Below are positions 18,522-26,904 of a stretch of 64,000 nt of DNA, in pieces. The position numbers and the translations under genes were made by a program. Position 1 is the stretch's first letter; every line of letters starts with the position of its first letter. The notes under the pieces are model-generated. The model was not told the DNA's origin, searched no databases, and saw nothing but the letters and a program-made list of their open reading frames with translations. This stretch comes from Citreimonas salinaria (lineage in GTDB: Bacteria > Pseudomonadota > Alphaproteobacteria > Rhodobacterales > Rhodobacteraceae), in NCBI RefSeq assembly GCF_900107235.1, contig NZ_FNPF01000013.1, positions 48,974 to 112,973 on the forward strand. Direction: 5' to 3'.

Positions 18522-19814
18522 CTACATCTCGGTGCTCAGGCGATTTCCGTCGCTGAACTCCATCGGCAACCGCGAGACGAGTTCGCGGTAGCGTTCGCGC
18601 AGCGCCTGCGGCGAGTCCGCGCCCAGCCAGGCATAGCCCACGTTGTAGCAGTAGACCGGCTGGTTGGGCAGGTCGGACAGCGTGTCGCCCTCGTGCGCCT
18701 CGAATTCCACCAGCGCGCCGAACTCGTCCGAGATCTCGCGCAGCTCGTCCTTCGTGGGCTCGCGCGTGACCTTCGCGTCGTCGTCCTTGGTGATGTAGAA
18801 CTTGGCGGAGGTGTCGAAGTCGCCCTTGTGGTCGGGCAGGGTGGGTTCGTCCCCCAGCGCCACCGACACGGCGATCTCGTGGTTCGAGCGGCCGTCCACC
18901 ATGCGGAACATCTCGCAATGGCTTTGCGAGATGCGGGTGTTGGCCTCGATCACCCACAGCTTGTCGGTGTCCTCGTCGTAGAGGAACTCGACGTTGAAGC
19001 AGCCGTCGTTGAAGCCGACCTGGCGCATGATCTTCCGGCCGACGTCGTTGGCGCGGTCGACCAGGTCGTCGGGCAGGTCGGCGGGATAGCGCAGGCCGGC
19101 GACGGCCTTGCCGTCCGAACTGAGCATCATGTCGAGCACGCCGTGGATCGTGACCTTGTGGTTGCGCACGTAGCCTTCATGCGCGAACTGGTCGCCGCTC
19201 ATGATGCTTTCGGCGATGGCATGGCTGCCGCCGATGCCCTGTACCTCCGGCGGAAGCTCGGCGTGGTCGAGGCATTCGTCGAAGATGTGGCCCAGGTCGC
19301 CGATGCCCTCGCGCATCTCTTCCAGCGCCTTGTCTAGGCCCTCGCGGTCGGTGATCTTGAAGCCCAGCTGCGACGAGAAGCCCTTGACCGGCTTCAGCCA
19401 GATCGGGAAGTCGAGCTTCATCTTGTCGGCGGCCTCGGGGTCGAAGGGATCGACGGCCTCGAAGTCGGGCACGCATTCGGGCGCCACGCGGGCCTGCTCG
19501 ATCCGGGCCCAGTACTTGTGCTCGCAGCGCAGCACCGCCTCGAGCGAGGGGCCGGGCAGGCCGTATTCCGCGGCCAGGATCGGCGCGAGGCAGCTGGACG
19601 GGAAATCCCAGTGGCAGACGATCGCGTCGGGCTTGTCGCCCTCGTTCAGCTGGCGGCGGGCGCGTCGGAGCAGTTCGTCGAAGCCGGCCTCGTGGTCCAT
19701 CAGCTCATCCGTCGTCAGGAGCGAGTGGAATCGGCACAGGTCGGCGTCGCGGATGGTCTTCAGCTCTTCGAGCTGCCAGTCGAGCATGCCAAGGACGTAG
19801 ATATTCTTTTTCAA
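18522..19814 (-). CDS. ATP-grasp ligase domain protein
   Basis: ATP-grasp fold protein of 430 aa. The central domain has FPIWLKPVKGFSSQLGFKI (phosphate/adenine-binding lysine and loop), then FNVEFLYDEDTDKLWVIEAN and RISQSHCEMF (Mg-binding acidic and Asn residues of the ATP-grasp core). Such enzymes form amide or thioester bonds through acyl-phosphate intermediates. The N-terminus MKKNIYVLGMLDWQLEEL does not match a named ligase. With the peptidase-like gene downstream it may make or process a small peptide or amino-acid conjugate; this is inference. Confidence 0.82.
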   Translation of the reverse strand: MKKNIYVLGMLDWQLEELKTIRDADLCRFHSLLTTDELMDHEAGFDELLRRARRQLNEGDKPDAIVCHWDFPSSCLAPILAAEYGLPGPSLEAVLRCEHKYWARIEQARVAPECVPDFEAVDPFDPEAADKMKLDFPIWLKPVKGFSSQLGFKITDREGLDKALEEMREGIGDLGHIFDECLDHAELPPEVQGIGGSHAIAESIMSGDQFAHEGYVRNHKVTIHGVLDMMLSSDGKAVAGLRYPADLPDDLVDRANDVGRKIMRQVGFNDGCFNVEFLYDEDTDKLWVIEANTRISQSHCEMFRMVDGRSNHEIAVSVALGDEPTLPDHKGDFDTSAKFYITKDDDAKVTREPTKDELREISDEFGALVEFEAHEGDTLSDLPNQPVYCYNVGYAWLGADSPQALRERYRELVSRLPMEFSDGNRLSTEM

Positions 19815-20203
19815 CGGTTTCGCTCCCGAGGTTGTGGCGTGGCCAGGACGGCGGGAACCGGCGGTGCCGGCTGCAATCGTGGTCCCAACCCGTCGCGGAA
19901 ACGGTTGTTCCTGAAAGTTTCGGTTCCGTCCGGAGAAGGGGACCGCCAGGCGGGCGTGGGAGGCGCGGAAGCCGCCCGGTCCTGGCGGGGAAAAGCCGTG
20001 CTGCCGGAGGCGTGGGGTTTCCGTGCGGGTGTGGCAAAACCATGCTCAGCGGGACGAGCGGCGGCGGCGCCACGCGAACCGGTCGGTCAAGGCTTGGCGT
20101 GCGAGACCCGGCTCCGTGCCGGCAAACGATCCCGCACGCGGTCTGGCCGCGGCGGGCTGTTCGGTATGCCCGTGGACGCTCCCGCCCTCGGCTGGAACGA
20201 CAC
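19815..20203. other. Intergenic, no gene seen
   Basis: About 390 bp between the start of the ATP-grasp gene and the stop of the P460-like gene. Open frames here have no start context or recognisable product. It should contain the promoter of the ATP-grasp operon; no clear hexamers were found. Confidence 0.4.
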
Positions 20204-20779
20204 TTACCGCGAGAACCTGTCGTGCCCCCAGACGAAGTCTTCGCCGTCCGCAGGCTGATGACAGGAGATGCACGGGGCGACCTGCCCCGCCATGCTCATG
20301 CCATCCGGTGTGGTGGCAACCGTACCGTCGGGCATGAACTTGGCCCAGAACCAGTCCGCGCTGTCCGGGGCGTATCCCTCTTCCCGGCGGAACATCACGC
20401 CCAGCGAGTCGAAGTGGCTGGACGGGTCGGCGAAGATCTCCTCGACGGAAATGTCCTCGCCGCGATAGTTCCGCTTGGTGATGAAGGTGCCGCTGTAATC
20501 GCCGACCGTGACGGTTCCGTCGATGTACTGGACCACCGGGCCGTGTTTCGAACTTCCTGCATAGGGGTGGGTCTGGATCGCGTCGTCGCCGACGATTCCG
20601 GCATCGCTCAGGGCCTGCCATAGGTTGCGTGCGAAGCGGACGTCCCCGGCGCTGCCGAAAGCGGACGCATCGACGCTGACCGAGCCGGACATGCCGTCCT
20701 CGTGTGCGATCAGGGGCAGCGCGGCTGACGTCGCCCGCGCGGCACATGCCCCGGCCAAGACGGTCTTCTTCCAGCGCAT
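20204..20779 (-). CDS. Cytochrome P460-like secreted c-type haem protein
   Basis: Protein of 191 aa with an N-terminal export signal (MRWKKTVLAGACAARATSAA) and one c-haem site CISCH close to the C-terminus. The region DYSGTFITKRNYRGEDIS and WFWAKFMPDG resembles the cytochrome P460 domain, whose members oxidise hydroxylamine or act on NO, or have no known role. Likely periplasmic. The start is the methionine just before the signal peptide; longer frames upstream lack any feature. It stands alone, divergent from the receiver-like gene. Confidence 0.75.
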   Translation of the reverse strand: MRWKKTVLAGACAARATSAALPLIAHEDGMSGSVSVDASAFGSAGDVRFARNLWQALSDAGIVGDDAIQTHPYAGSSKHGPVVQYIDGTVTVGDYSGTFITKRNYRGEDISVEEIFADPSSHFDSLGVMFRREEGYAPDSADWFWAKFMPDGTVATTPDGMSMAGQVAPCISCHQPADGEDFVWGHDRFSR

Positions 20780-21070
20780 GACAGGCTCCTCCGCTTTCCA
20801 AAACAACGCGGGGCCGAGGCGCGATGTTCCGGGAAGCGGCGGCTCCTGAAGGGCGTCCCTCGATCTCCCCCATGAGGGCACGATGGTGGTTTTTCCGGGT
20901 CTTGCGTCACATAAACTCAGGGTTATTCGCCTATGAACCGCTGTCGCGGCACCCGGATAAACCGCTGGCCGATTGCTGGGCCGCATGGAGACGGCCGAGG
21001 GTACATCCATCGAGCCTTCAGGGATGGCAGCCACGTCTCCCGTACCGTCGGCCATAGGGAAGGTGACCTG

Positions 21071-21859
21071 ATGAAGCAGCGGACGTTCGACTTTCAGCGG
21101 GAGCGCTCAGGCGAGCCTTTCGGCACGGGGCGTTTCGCAATGGAGATCGACTCGACGATGCCTGCATCCGCCCGTGCGCCCGGGCTTCGCCAGTCTCCCT
21201 CGCCTCTCGCGGAGACCAACATCGCGCTTGGTGGACTTGTCTCAAGCGTCGCGGTGGCGTTCCCCTTGTTCATCGGCCTGCTGATCCTCGGGGTCGGGGC
21301 GGGTCCGTCGCTTCTGATGGCGTCCGGCGTGCAGATCGTGATCTTCTGCAGCGTTCTTGCCATGGGGCTGATGTCGGACTCTCCCGAGGTCGAGTACAGT
21401 CAACCGGTTTCGGCCACGGATGACCGCGAACCGGAGGCCGGCGACATCTGGTGGATGTACCCGAGCCGACGCGATACCGGGCAGCAGCTTCGGGCCGCCA
21501 TGGCCGCACCGGACAGCCTGCACAGCCGCCGCCTGGCCGCCGATACGGCGGCGCTGGGCTACGAGGTTCACCATTGCGGCAATCCCGAGGCCGTTATCGC
21601 GAGCATGCGGGCGAGGCCCTGCAAGTGGGATCTGCTTGTCTTCGACTTGGCGTGCGCGGCCGACGTCGAGAGCGCCGTCGATCACCTGGTGGAACTTCGC
21701 ACGCTCTGCCCGGGAACGCGCGTGGTTCTGATCTCCGGTTCCGCAGGGCAGGACGAATTCAACGGCGAGCGTCGGGCCATCTGCGACGTGACGCTCGCCA
21801 AGCCCGTCCGACAGGGCCGCCTGCTGGACGCCGTCGCGTTCTGCACGACGGCTGCCTGA
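21071..21859 (+). CDS. Membrane-anchored receiver-like protein
   Basis: Protein of 262 aa. Residues about 45-95 hold two hydrophobic segments (GLVSSVAVAFPLFIGLLILG and LMASGVQIVIFCSVLAMGL). The rest resembles a response-regulator receiver domain: DLLVFDLA carries a candidate phospho-acceptor Asp, RVVLISGS the switch Ser/Thr strand and LAKPV the conserved Lys-Pro. The usual acidic pair at the start of the domain is not obvious, so phosphorylation is uncertain. An in-frame start at 20933 is possible; I prefer 21071, which is preceded by GGGAAGGTGA. Confidence 0.6.
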   Translation: MKQRTFDFQRERSGEPFGTGRFAMEIDSTMPASARAPGLRQSPSPLAETNIALGGLVSSVAVAFPLFIGLLILGVGAGPSLLMASGVQIVIFCSVLAMGLMSDSPEVEYSQPVSATDDREPEAGDIWWMYPSRRDTGQQLRAAMAAPDSLHSRRLAADTAALGYEVHHCGNPEAVIASMRARPCKWDLLVFDLACAADVESAVDHLVELRTLCPGTRVVLISGSAGQDEFNGERRAICDVTLAKPVRQGRLLDAVAFCTTAA

Positions 21860-21866
21860 TCCGGCG

Positions 21867-22910
21867 CTACTGCACCGCGCCTTGCGCGCAGTATTCGGGC
21901 GTCGTGCCCGTCTCGCTCAACCACGCGCACATCGTCCCGCCTTCGAAATCGAAATCCGGATGCGGCGCCTCGGGGTGACGTTCGGGGTGCACGATGGATT
22001 GGGCGGGATCGGCCGCGTTCACATCCAGTTCGGGATGCGCGCCCGCGAAGGTTCCGCAGGGGTTCAGTTCGTAGAGCCATACGTGCAGCATGTGGAACTG
22101 CGGAACCCAGTTCGGTTGCTCGACCTGCCCACCGCTCGCCTCCCGAGCGCGCGCCTGGCACTCGCGCGGCGAAAGGCGCTCCAGGAACTCGTAATCGGCC
22201 GGGTCGAGCGACGGGTCGTTCACGTCCAGGCCGACGAAGCACGTCCCTGCGTGCCAATGCCAGGCATCCTCGTCGCCCTCGAATCCTTCGGGCGCTTCCG
22301 GGAACGGCCGGAAGGCGTGGCGCGGCGGGTACATGCTGCCGTCGTCGCGGCTGCCCGAGGGGCCGATGTAGTAGAAGACACCCCACAGGGTTCCGTCGGA
22401 CGCGTAGTTGAGCCCGACCGGGTTGCCCGGAACGAAGCTGTATCCAAGGCCGCCGCCTTCCGGATGCTGGGACCAGTGGGCACCGTGGCCGTGCAGCGTT
22501 TGCGTGAAGGGGGCGTAGCCCTTGCGGATGGCTGTCTCGCGGTCCCGGAAGGGCTCGGTGTGCTGGTACGCCAAGGCAAGCTGCTGATCCCGCGGAGCGC
22601 TTCGCGAGCCGATGTCCTGGCGGGCGAGTTCCAGATCGGCTTCGTCCAGGCGCCGGTCCGCGTTGCGGTCGAAGAAAGCGACGTAATCGGACGCATCGAC
22701 ACGGTCCTGGAGCAGTTCGAGGTCCGCCTCGCTGACCGAGCCGCTAGCATCGAAGTCCGCGACACCCAGGATCGGTGTCGGCTCGGCTTGGGATACATCG
22801 CAAAAGGCGGCATGGCCGTGCTCTTGCATCTCCGAGTGCTGGGCCATCGCAGCCGAGGCCGAGAGCGCCTGGATGAGGATGACGGTGGATCCCGCGAGAT
22901 TTTTATGCAT
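21867..22910 (-). CDS. Secreted EF-hand (calcium-binding) protein
   Basis: Protein of 347 aa with a Sec signal peptide (MHKNLAGSTVILIQALSASA, cleavage after AMA). Two EF-hand-like calcium loops follow: DFDASGSVSEADLE and DRNADRRLDEADLE, about residues 48-95. The larger C-terminal part (HGHGAHWSQHPEG, WHWHAGTCFVG, FHMLHVWLYELNPCGTFAG) is rich in His, Trp and Cys and I do not recognise its family; it could bind a metal. A GGAGG ribosome site lies 8 bp before the ATG. It converges on the receiver-like gene (7 bp apart). Confidence 0.72.
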   Translation of the reverse strand: MHKNLAGSTVILIQALSASAAMAQHSEMQEHGHAAFCDVSQAEPTPILGVADFDASGSVSEADLELLQDRVDASDYVAFFDRNADRRLDEADLELARQDIGSRSAPRDQQLALAYQHTEPFRDRETAIRKGYAPFTQTLHGHGAHWSQHPEGGGLGYSFVPGNPVGLNYASDGTLWGVFYYIGPSGSRDDGSMYPPRHAFRPFPEAPEGFEGDEDAWHWHAGTCFVGLDVNDPSLDPADYEFLERLSPRECQARAREASGGQVEQPNWVPQFHMLHVWLYELNPCGTFAGAHPELDVNAADPAQSIVHPERHPEAPHPDFDFEGGTMCAWLSETGTTPEYCAQGAVQ

Positions 22911-23248
22911 TTTCTTGCTCCTCCCTCTTCTATCAGGGAAGCGATGGGCGACGGCCAAGGTTCCGCGATTTGCCTGGCAACGAGGGCGGCCGTCCGGGGA
23001 TGGCGGTTGCCGTGCCATTGGTGGCAAGCGCCGAAGGACGTTGTGATTCCGGCCCGAAACGTGCCCCGGCGGCGCGCAGATGCCGACGGGCAAATCGTCT
23101 GCCCGACGGGTGCAGCGGGGCCGATGCGCGGGGGCCGGACCTGCCGGGCCGTGCGGAGCGGCCATCGAATTGCCCGACTTGAGACATGAAGCGACCACGT
23201 TCCCGCACGCATTTTCGTCCGGTGTGTAATTAAACGGGAGTCTATGTC
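22911..23248. other. Divergent intergenic region
   Basis: About 340 bp between the EF-hand gene (leftward) and the Ser/Pro/Ala-rich gene (rightward). A TAATTAAA box at 23227-23234 is the best -10 candidate for the rightward gene. No gene seen. Confidence 0.35.
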
Positions 23249-23644
23249 ATGCTGCGTCGTCACTTCCTCAGGGGCTTTCTGGTGCTGCAAGGTGCCGCGG
23301 TAAGCGTCGCGCTTGTTCCGGGATCGGCCCGCGCCAGCACGGCGTCCGCGGCCTCTGAGGCCTCGGCGGCGTCCGAACCCTCGGCGGCCTCGGAACCCAG
23401 CGCTGCTTCCGAGCCTTCGGCCGCGTCGAGCCCATCCGCCCCTTCCACCCCGTCCCAGCCTTCGGGTGTCTCGGGACCCTCGTCGCCGAGCGGGGCCGAG
23501 GCCACGCTCGAGGGTGAGGCGGCCGTGGACGATACGAGCCAGCAACAGGTCGTGACGCAGGTCGAGGACGCGCTGCGGAGCGACGGGCTCGAACCCGTAT
23601 CGGCCGGGAACCTGGATCAGGTGCTGAAGGATTTCCAGGGATGA
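23249..23644 (+). CDS. Exported Ser/Pro/Ala-rich low-complexity protein
   Basis: Small protein of 131 aa with an export signal (RRHFLRGFLVLQGAAVSVA; a possible twin-arginine type) followed by a repeat tract of about 60 residues built from EPSAAS units that decay into SPSAPSTPSQPSG. The C-terminal 45 residues (DDTSQQQVVTQVEDALRSDG) look globular. The repeat tract probably forms an extended spacer, as in cell-surface or periplasmic linkers. No family recognised. It overlaps the next gene by 4 bp. Confidence 0.65.
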   Translation: MLRRHFLRGFLVLQGAAVSVALVPGSARASTASAASEASAASEPSAASEPSAASEPSAASSPSAPSTPSQPSGVSGPSSPSGAEATLEGEAAVDDTSQQQVVTQVEDALRSDGLEPVSAGNLDQVLKDFQG

Positions 23645-23910
23645 GGGCTGCGGCTTTGGGCCTGGTCGCGGCCGCGATCCTGAGCGGTTGCGCCACGGCA
23701 CCCACTGCGCCACAGGTCAGCCCCGCGCTGGTCAGCGCCTTGGATTCGCGGCCTGACGGCTACCAGGCCGCCACGTCGGCCGGCCAGCGTTTCACGATCG
23801 AATCGACGGCCGTGTCGGACAACCGGCTGTGTCGTGTCGTCTCGTTCGAGCAGCCGGGGAAGTTCCACGTGGACACCTATTGCAAGTCCCGTGGCGGAAC
23901 CTGGCGATAG
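23641..23910 (+). CDS. Small predicted lipoprotein
   Basis: Protein of 89 aa with a lipobox LSGC (cysteine at about residue 17), so it should be lipid-anchored after signal peptidase II cleavage. The mature part of about 70 residues has two further cysteines (RLCRV and TYCKS) that could form a disulfide. No family recognised. The start overlaps the upstream stop (ATGA) and the end overlaps the next gene. Confidence 0.65.
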   Translation: MRAAALGLVAAAILSGCATAPTAPQVSPALVSALDSRPDGYQAATSAGQRFTIESTAVSDNRLCRVVSFEQPGKFHVDTYCKSRGGTWR

Positions 23911-24619
23911 CGCACTGGCGACGGGCGCCGAAGCTCTGGAGAGCTTCGCGCTCGAAGCATGCGAGCTTGGCGTGTCGCTCTCGTTCCGCGCGCCCTCGGC
24001 CGTGCGGAAACTGCTGGGCTGCGTACTCTCGGGCTGGGCAGACGCGCCGATACCGGACGCGGATCCGACGATCCGCGTCTCGGCCGGGCCGCGCTTCGCG
24101 CTCGGCTCGGCACACTACGTGCCGGCGCGGGATTATTCCGACCCGGTCGCGCTGCTGAACGAGCTGCTGATCGCGATGGCCCACGGCGTGAAAGCACAGC
24201 GGCCGGACCTGGTTCTGCTGCATGGCGCGGCCTTCGAGGACCCGGCCGGCGCGCAGGTCGTGTTCGGCGAGAAGAAGGCCGGCAAGTCCGTCATGACCGC
24301 CGACCGTGCGGCGCGCGGCGCGCTGATCTACGCGGACGATATCCTGCTCTGGTCCCCGAAGGCGATGACCTTCGCGGGGCTGGGCATGTCGCCACGCCTG
24401 CGGCGTCCGGTGGCCGAGACGATCCTTGAACGCCTGGGCCGGCGCAGTTTCATCGCCGGGCAGCATACCTGCTATCTCGCGGCGGGGGCGCTGCGGCTTG
24501 CGCCTGCCGGCCGAAGCTTCGCGGCCGACCGCGTGTTCGACCTCAGGCCGCGCGACGGGATGCGCCCCGTGCGGTTCTACAACGTCAGGACGAGGATCGC
24601 GCAGCACAGGATCTGCTGA
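23891..24619 (+). CDS. HPr-kinase-like P-loop protein
   Basis: Protein of 242 aa with the HprK C-terminal-domain fold: a P-loop FGEKKAGKSVMTA at about residues 127-139 and the acidic segment YADDILLW that follows at the usual distance. Proteins of this kind act as kinases or phosphorylases on Ser or on small molecules, and HprK-like members occur beside peptide or cell-envelope gene sets. The start is a GTG at 23891 inside the lipoprotein gene; no ATG gives a better N-terminus. Membership of the fold is likely, the substrate is unknown. Confidence 0.65.
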   Translation: MAEPGDSALATGAEALESFALEACELGVSLSFRAPSAVRKLLGCVLSGWADAPIPDADPTIRVSAGPRFALGSAHYVPARDYSDPVALLNELLIAMAHGVKAQRPDLVLLHGAAFEDPAGAQVVFGEKKAGKSVMTADRAARGALIYADDILLWSPKAMTFAGLGMSPRLRRPVAETILERLGRRSFIAGQHTCYLAAGALRLAPAGRSFAADRVFDLRPRDGMRPVRFYNVRTRIAQHRIC

Positions 24620-24813
24620 CGCTTCATTGCGTACGACGCATTCCGCCCCTGCCGGAGAAGTGAAAGCGACACGAAAACGCGTGGCCGAGAGTGTGTCGTG
24701 AGGGGGGCGGGCGCCTGCAGCGGCCAATGTGGCAAGCTGTTCGCCGCGCACGGCGAGGGCAGCGTCCGACTTCCCGCCTTGCGCCCGTCCGTCTGCGGCA
24801 GCAAAAACCGCGG

Positions 24814-25161
24814 ATGAATCGCTTTCAATGGCTGGCCGTCTCGGCTGCTGCGCTCGTCTCGCTTCTTCTCGGAGTCGGCGCATTTCTACCCGGCGAGGTT
24901 ATCGGCAGCTTTGTGCCCGGCACCGGGCAACGTCTGCACGCTGCCGGGTTCGGTATGATCAGCTTCCTGATCGTCCTCGCATTCCCCGAGCGCTGGCTCC
25001 TCTTCGGCGCCGTGGCGCTGGCGGCCGGTGGGCTAGTGGAATTCCTTCAGCCCCTGGCCGGTCGCGGGACGCAGTGGGCCGATTTCGGTGCCAACGCCGC
25101 CGGCCTTGCCGCGGGTGTCTCGGCCGCCCTTCTTGTCAGGAGGGCGACCAGGGGCAGGTGA
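24814..25161 (+). CDS. VanZ-like membrane protein
   Basis: Membrane protein of 115 aa with about four helices, of the VanZ-like family: the motif order is GTGQRLHAAGFGMISFLIVL, ALAAGGLVEFLQPLAGRG and TQWADFGANAAGLAAG, where the conserved H/E/Q and D residues of VanZ-like proteins are visible. The function of most VanZ-like proteins outside glycopeptide resistance is unknown. It has its own 190-bp upstream region. Confidence 0.75.
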   Translation: MNRFQWLAVSAAALVSLLLGVGAFLPGEVIGSFVPGTGQRLHAAGFGMISFLIVLAFPERWLLFGAVALAAGGLVEFLQPLAGRGTQWADFGANAAGLAAGVSAALLVRRATRGR

Positions 25162-25252
25162 GGCGGGCGCGCTGGCAGCCCGCGGCGCAGCCTTTCCCTT
25201 TCCCAAACCGAGCGAATGGCCGTTGCGCGGGAAGGCGACGGCTGCTGCGCAC

Positions 25253-25579
25253 TCACTCCAGGATGTAGCTTTCACCGCTGATCCGGCAGACGTCGACCTC
25301 GTACTCCTCGAAGAACTCTCCGTCCGAAAACTCGTAGCGCAGGTCCCACATGCAGCCGGACGTTTCGGTGTCCAAGGTTACCTCCATGGTCTCCCGATGG
25401 GCGATCCTCTCGCCGAGAATGTTCGGCCCCCAATCGTCGTCTTCCGAGGGAGCCGCGAAGACGGCGGTGATCGTGTAGCCGGTGTTGTTGTCCAGCGTGA
25501 AGGTGTCTTGGGCCAGAGCGGACGTAGAAAGGCAGACGGCAGAGAAACAGGAAATCAGCACCAGGCGCGTCATCGTCAT
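25253..25579 (-). CDS. Small secreted protein of unknown function
   Basis: Protein of 108 aa with a signal peptide (MTMTRLVLISCFSAVCLSTS, cleavage after ALA) and a mature part rich in acidic and aromatic residues (TFTLDNNTGYTITAVFAAPS, DDWGPNILG). Two cysteines (GCMWDL, DVCRIS) could form a disulfide. Small secreted proteins of this pattern are common in Rhodobacterales but I know of no function. AAGGAACC precedes the start. It is the last host gene before the integrated element. Confidence 0.7.
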   Translation of the reverse strand: MTMTRLVLISCFSAVCLSTSALAQDTFTLDNNTGYTITAVFAAPSEDDDWGPNILGERIAHRETMEVTLDTETSGCMWDLRYEFSDGEFFEEYEVDVCRISGESYILE

Positions 25580-25864
25580 AGGTTCCTTCAAGACCATGCG
25601 GAAATCGATCGCGAAGCATTGGTGCGGGCGGTGCTTCAAGTCAATCCAGAGCCGAGGCACTGGTGGAAACGGTATTCCGAGGCGGTATCCGGTGCGGCAG
25701 CAGGCGCCAAAGCAGCCATCGGAACGGAGGACCTGCGGCAGTGGCATGCGCAGCCCTGCGGGGGCAGGGCGCCGCGCCAAGGGGCAAGACCGGGGAACAG
25801 CCGCGAACCATCGCCGGAAATCGCATGCTGCGGCCAAGCCGTTCGAAAGAGGAACATCCGGGCA

Positions 25865-25889
25865 AGTGGTGCTGCTGGAGAGAATTGAA
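25865..25889. repeat. Left attachment site (attL core)
   Basis: Exact 25-bp copy of 40708-40732, beginning AGTGGTGCTGCTGGAGAG. It equals the last part of the tRNA-Thr gene (CCA end, acceptor 3' strand and part of the T arm) without the remainder of the gene. The bases on either side of the repeat differ between the two copies, so the length of identity is exactly 25. Confidence 0.93.
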
Positions 25890-26336
25890 AAATCCAGATT
25901 CGCCGCGATCCATGAAGCAAGTCACTGAGATAAAACGATAATCACTGACGTGTGTTAGCGCGGAATGTCACGGCAGCTAACACAAAAACTAACACAGGAT
26001 TCGGAAGTGATTGGCGCCTGAAGTGCACCGCTTCGCGTCGGGCGCCGGGCGTGTCGAGCTGTGCCGCCCTGCACCATGTCGCCGCGCTGTCAGGCCGCTG
26101 TGCCGCGCCCGCACTTGTCGGCAAACTTCCGCCTATGCTGGCCTGCCAACGCCGCTGAACTGCCGATCTAAAGCCCGGCAGGACAGGATTACTGACCATT
26201 TTGGAGCATGTCCCGCCACACGAATCGCCGGGGGTGCGTCGTGACCCGTTTTTCGCTCATGCTATTGTTTTCAGGTAGTTTGTGTTAGGTATAAGCAAGC
26301 CCACCCCAACACAAATGGACCGAATTGTCCGATTCG
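25890..26336. other. Element left-end non-coding region with arm-type integrase sites
   Basis: About 450 bp without a convincing gene. TGTGTTA lies at 25951-25957 and two direct TAACACA units at 25978-25984 and 25990-25996, together the 19-mer TAACACAAAAACTAACACA, which recurs exactly beside the integrase at 40623-40641. A further inverted pair, TTGTGTT and AACACAA, lies at about 26280-26314. These match the role of integrase arm-binding sites. Confidence 0.7.
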
Positions 26337-26365
26337 TTGACATTTTTGGCCCACTGTTGTAGTGT
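26337..26365 (+). promoter_or_regulatory. Predicted promoter of the element's left operon
   Basis: TTGACA at 26337-26342, a 17-bp spacer and TAGTGT at 26360-26365, 33 bp before the first start codon. A GTTGACA/TGTCAAC inverted repeat (26336-26342 and 26368-26374) brackets it and could be an operator. The same TTGAC-N17-TAGTG layout recurs at 28425. Confidence 0.55.
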
Positions 26366-26397
26366 TTTGTCAACCACTAAAATGATTGGCAGGACAC

Positions 26398-26904
26398 ATG
26401 ATCATCACGAGGAAAGACTACTCACGGGCCGTGGGCGTCTGCATTGAGACGGCGGCGCGACGACTGAAGGCAGTGCCGTCGCAATGTGGCGACCGGCGCG
26501 CCTGCGTCTACGAACTACGCGCGGCGCTGCCGACGCTCTGGCCAAAGGAAGTTGAAGCTGGTGCCGTGGAAAGGCTGGTGGCGGCTGCAGCGCCGCCAGA
26601 GGATCGACTCTATGTTGGTCCTGACGCGCTGGAAGGCGCGCGGAGCTTCATCCAGTGGCTACCGGCGCAGGAAATGCGCGACCGGCTGGCGGAAATTCAA
26701 TCCGACTTTATCTCTGGAATCGCGGCAAGTCCCGTATGCGGTGGGCCGGTAATCCGCGACCTCGAAAACCTCAGGACCCTGATCGCGATTCAGCCGGATT
26801 CTATGAAGTACATTTTGGTTGGCGGGCAGGTACCGACCCTCGACCGATTGGCGCCCGCCTTTGCAATCATCAACGCAAAATTTCAAATGGAGCTAGTAGC
26901 TTAA
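26398..26904 (+). CDS. Unknown protein with possible N-terminal DNA-binding domain
   Basis: Protein of 168 aa, first gene of the element's early operon. The first 50 residues (MIITRKDYSRAVGVCIETAA, then RRLKAVPSQ) look like a winged-helix or MerR/Nu1-type DNA-binding domain, the type found in excisionases and small terminase subunits. The rest shows no recognised motif. Start ATG at 26398 is preceded by AGGA at 6 bp; a TTG four codons upstream is less likely. The stop TAA overlaps the next ATG (TAATG). A role in regulation, excision or packaging is possible, but none is shown. Confidence 0.6.
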   Translation: MIITRKDYSRAVGVCIETAARRLKAVPSQCGDRRACVYELRAALPTLWPKEVEAGAVERLVAAAAPPEDRLYVGPDALEGARSFIQWLPAQEMRDRLAEIQSDFISGIAASPVCGGPVIRDLENLRTLIAIQPDSMKYILVGGQVPTLDRLAPAFAIINAKFQMELVA

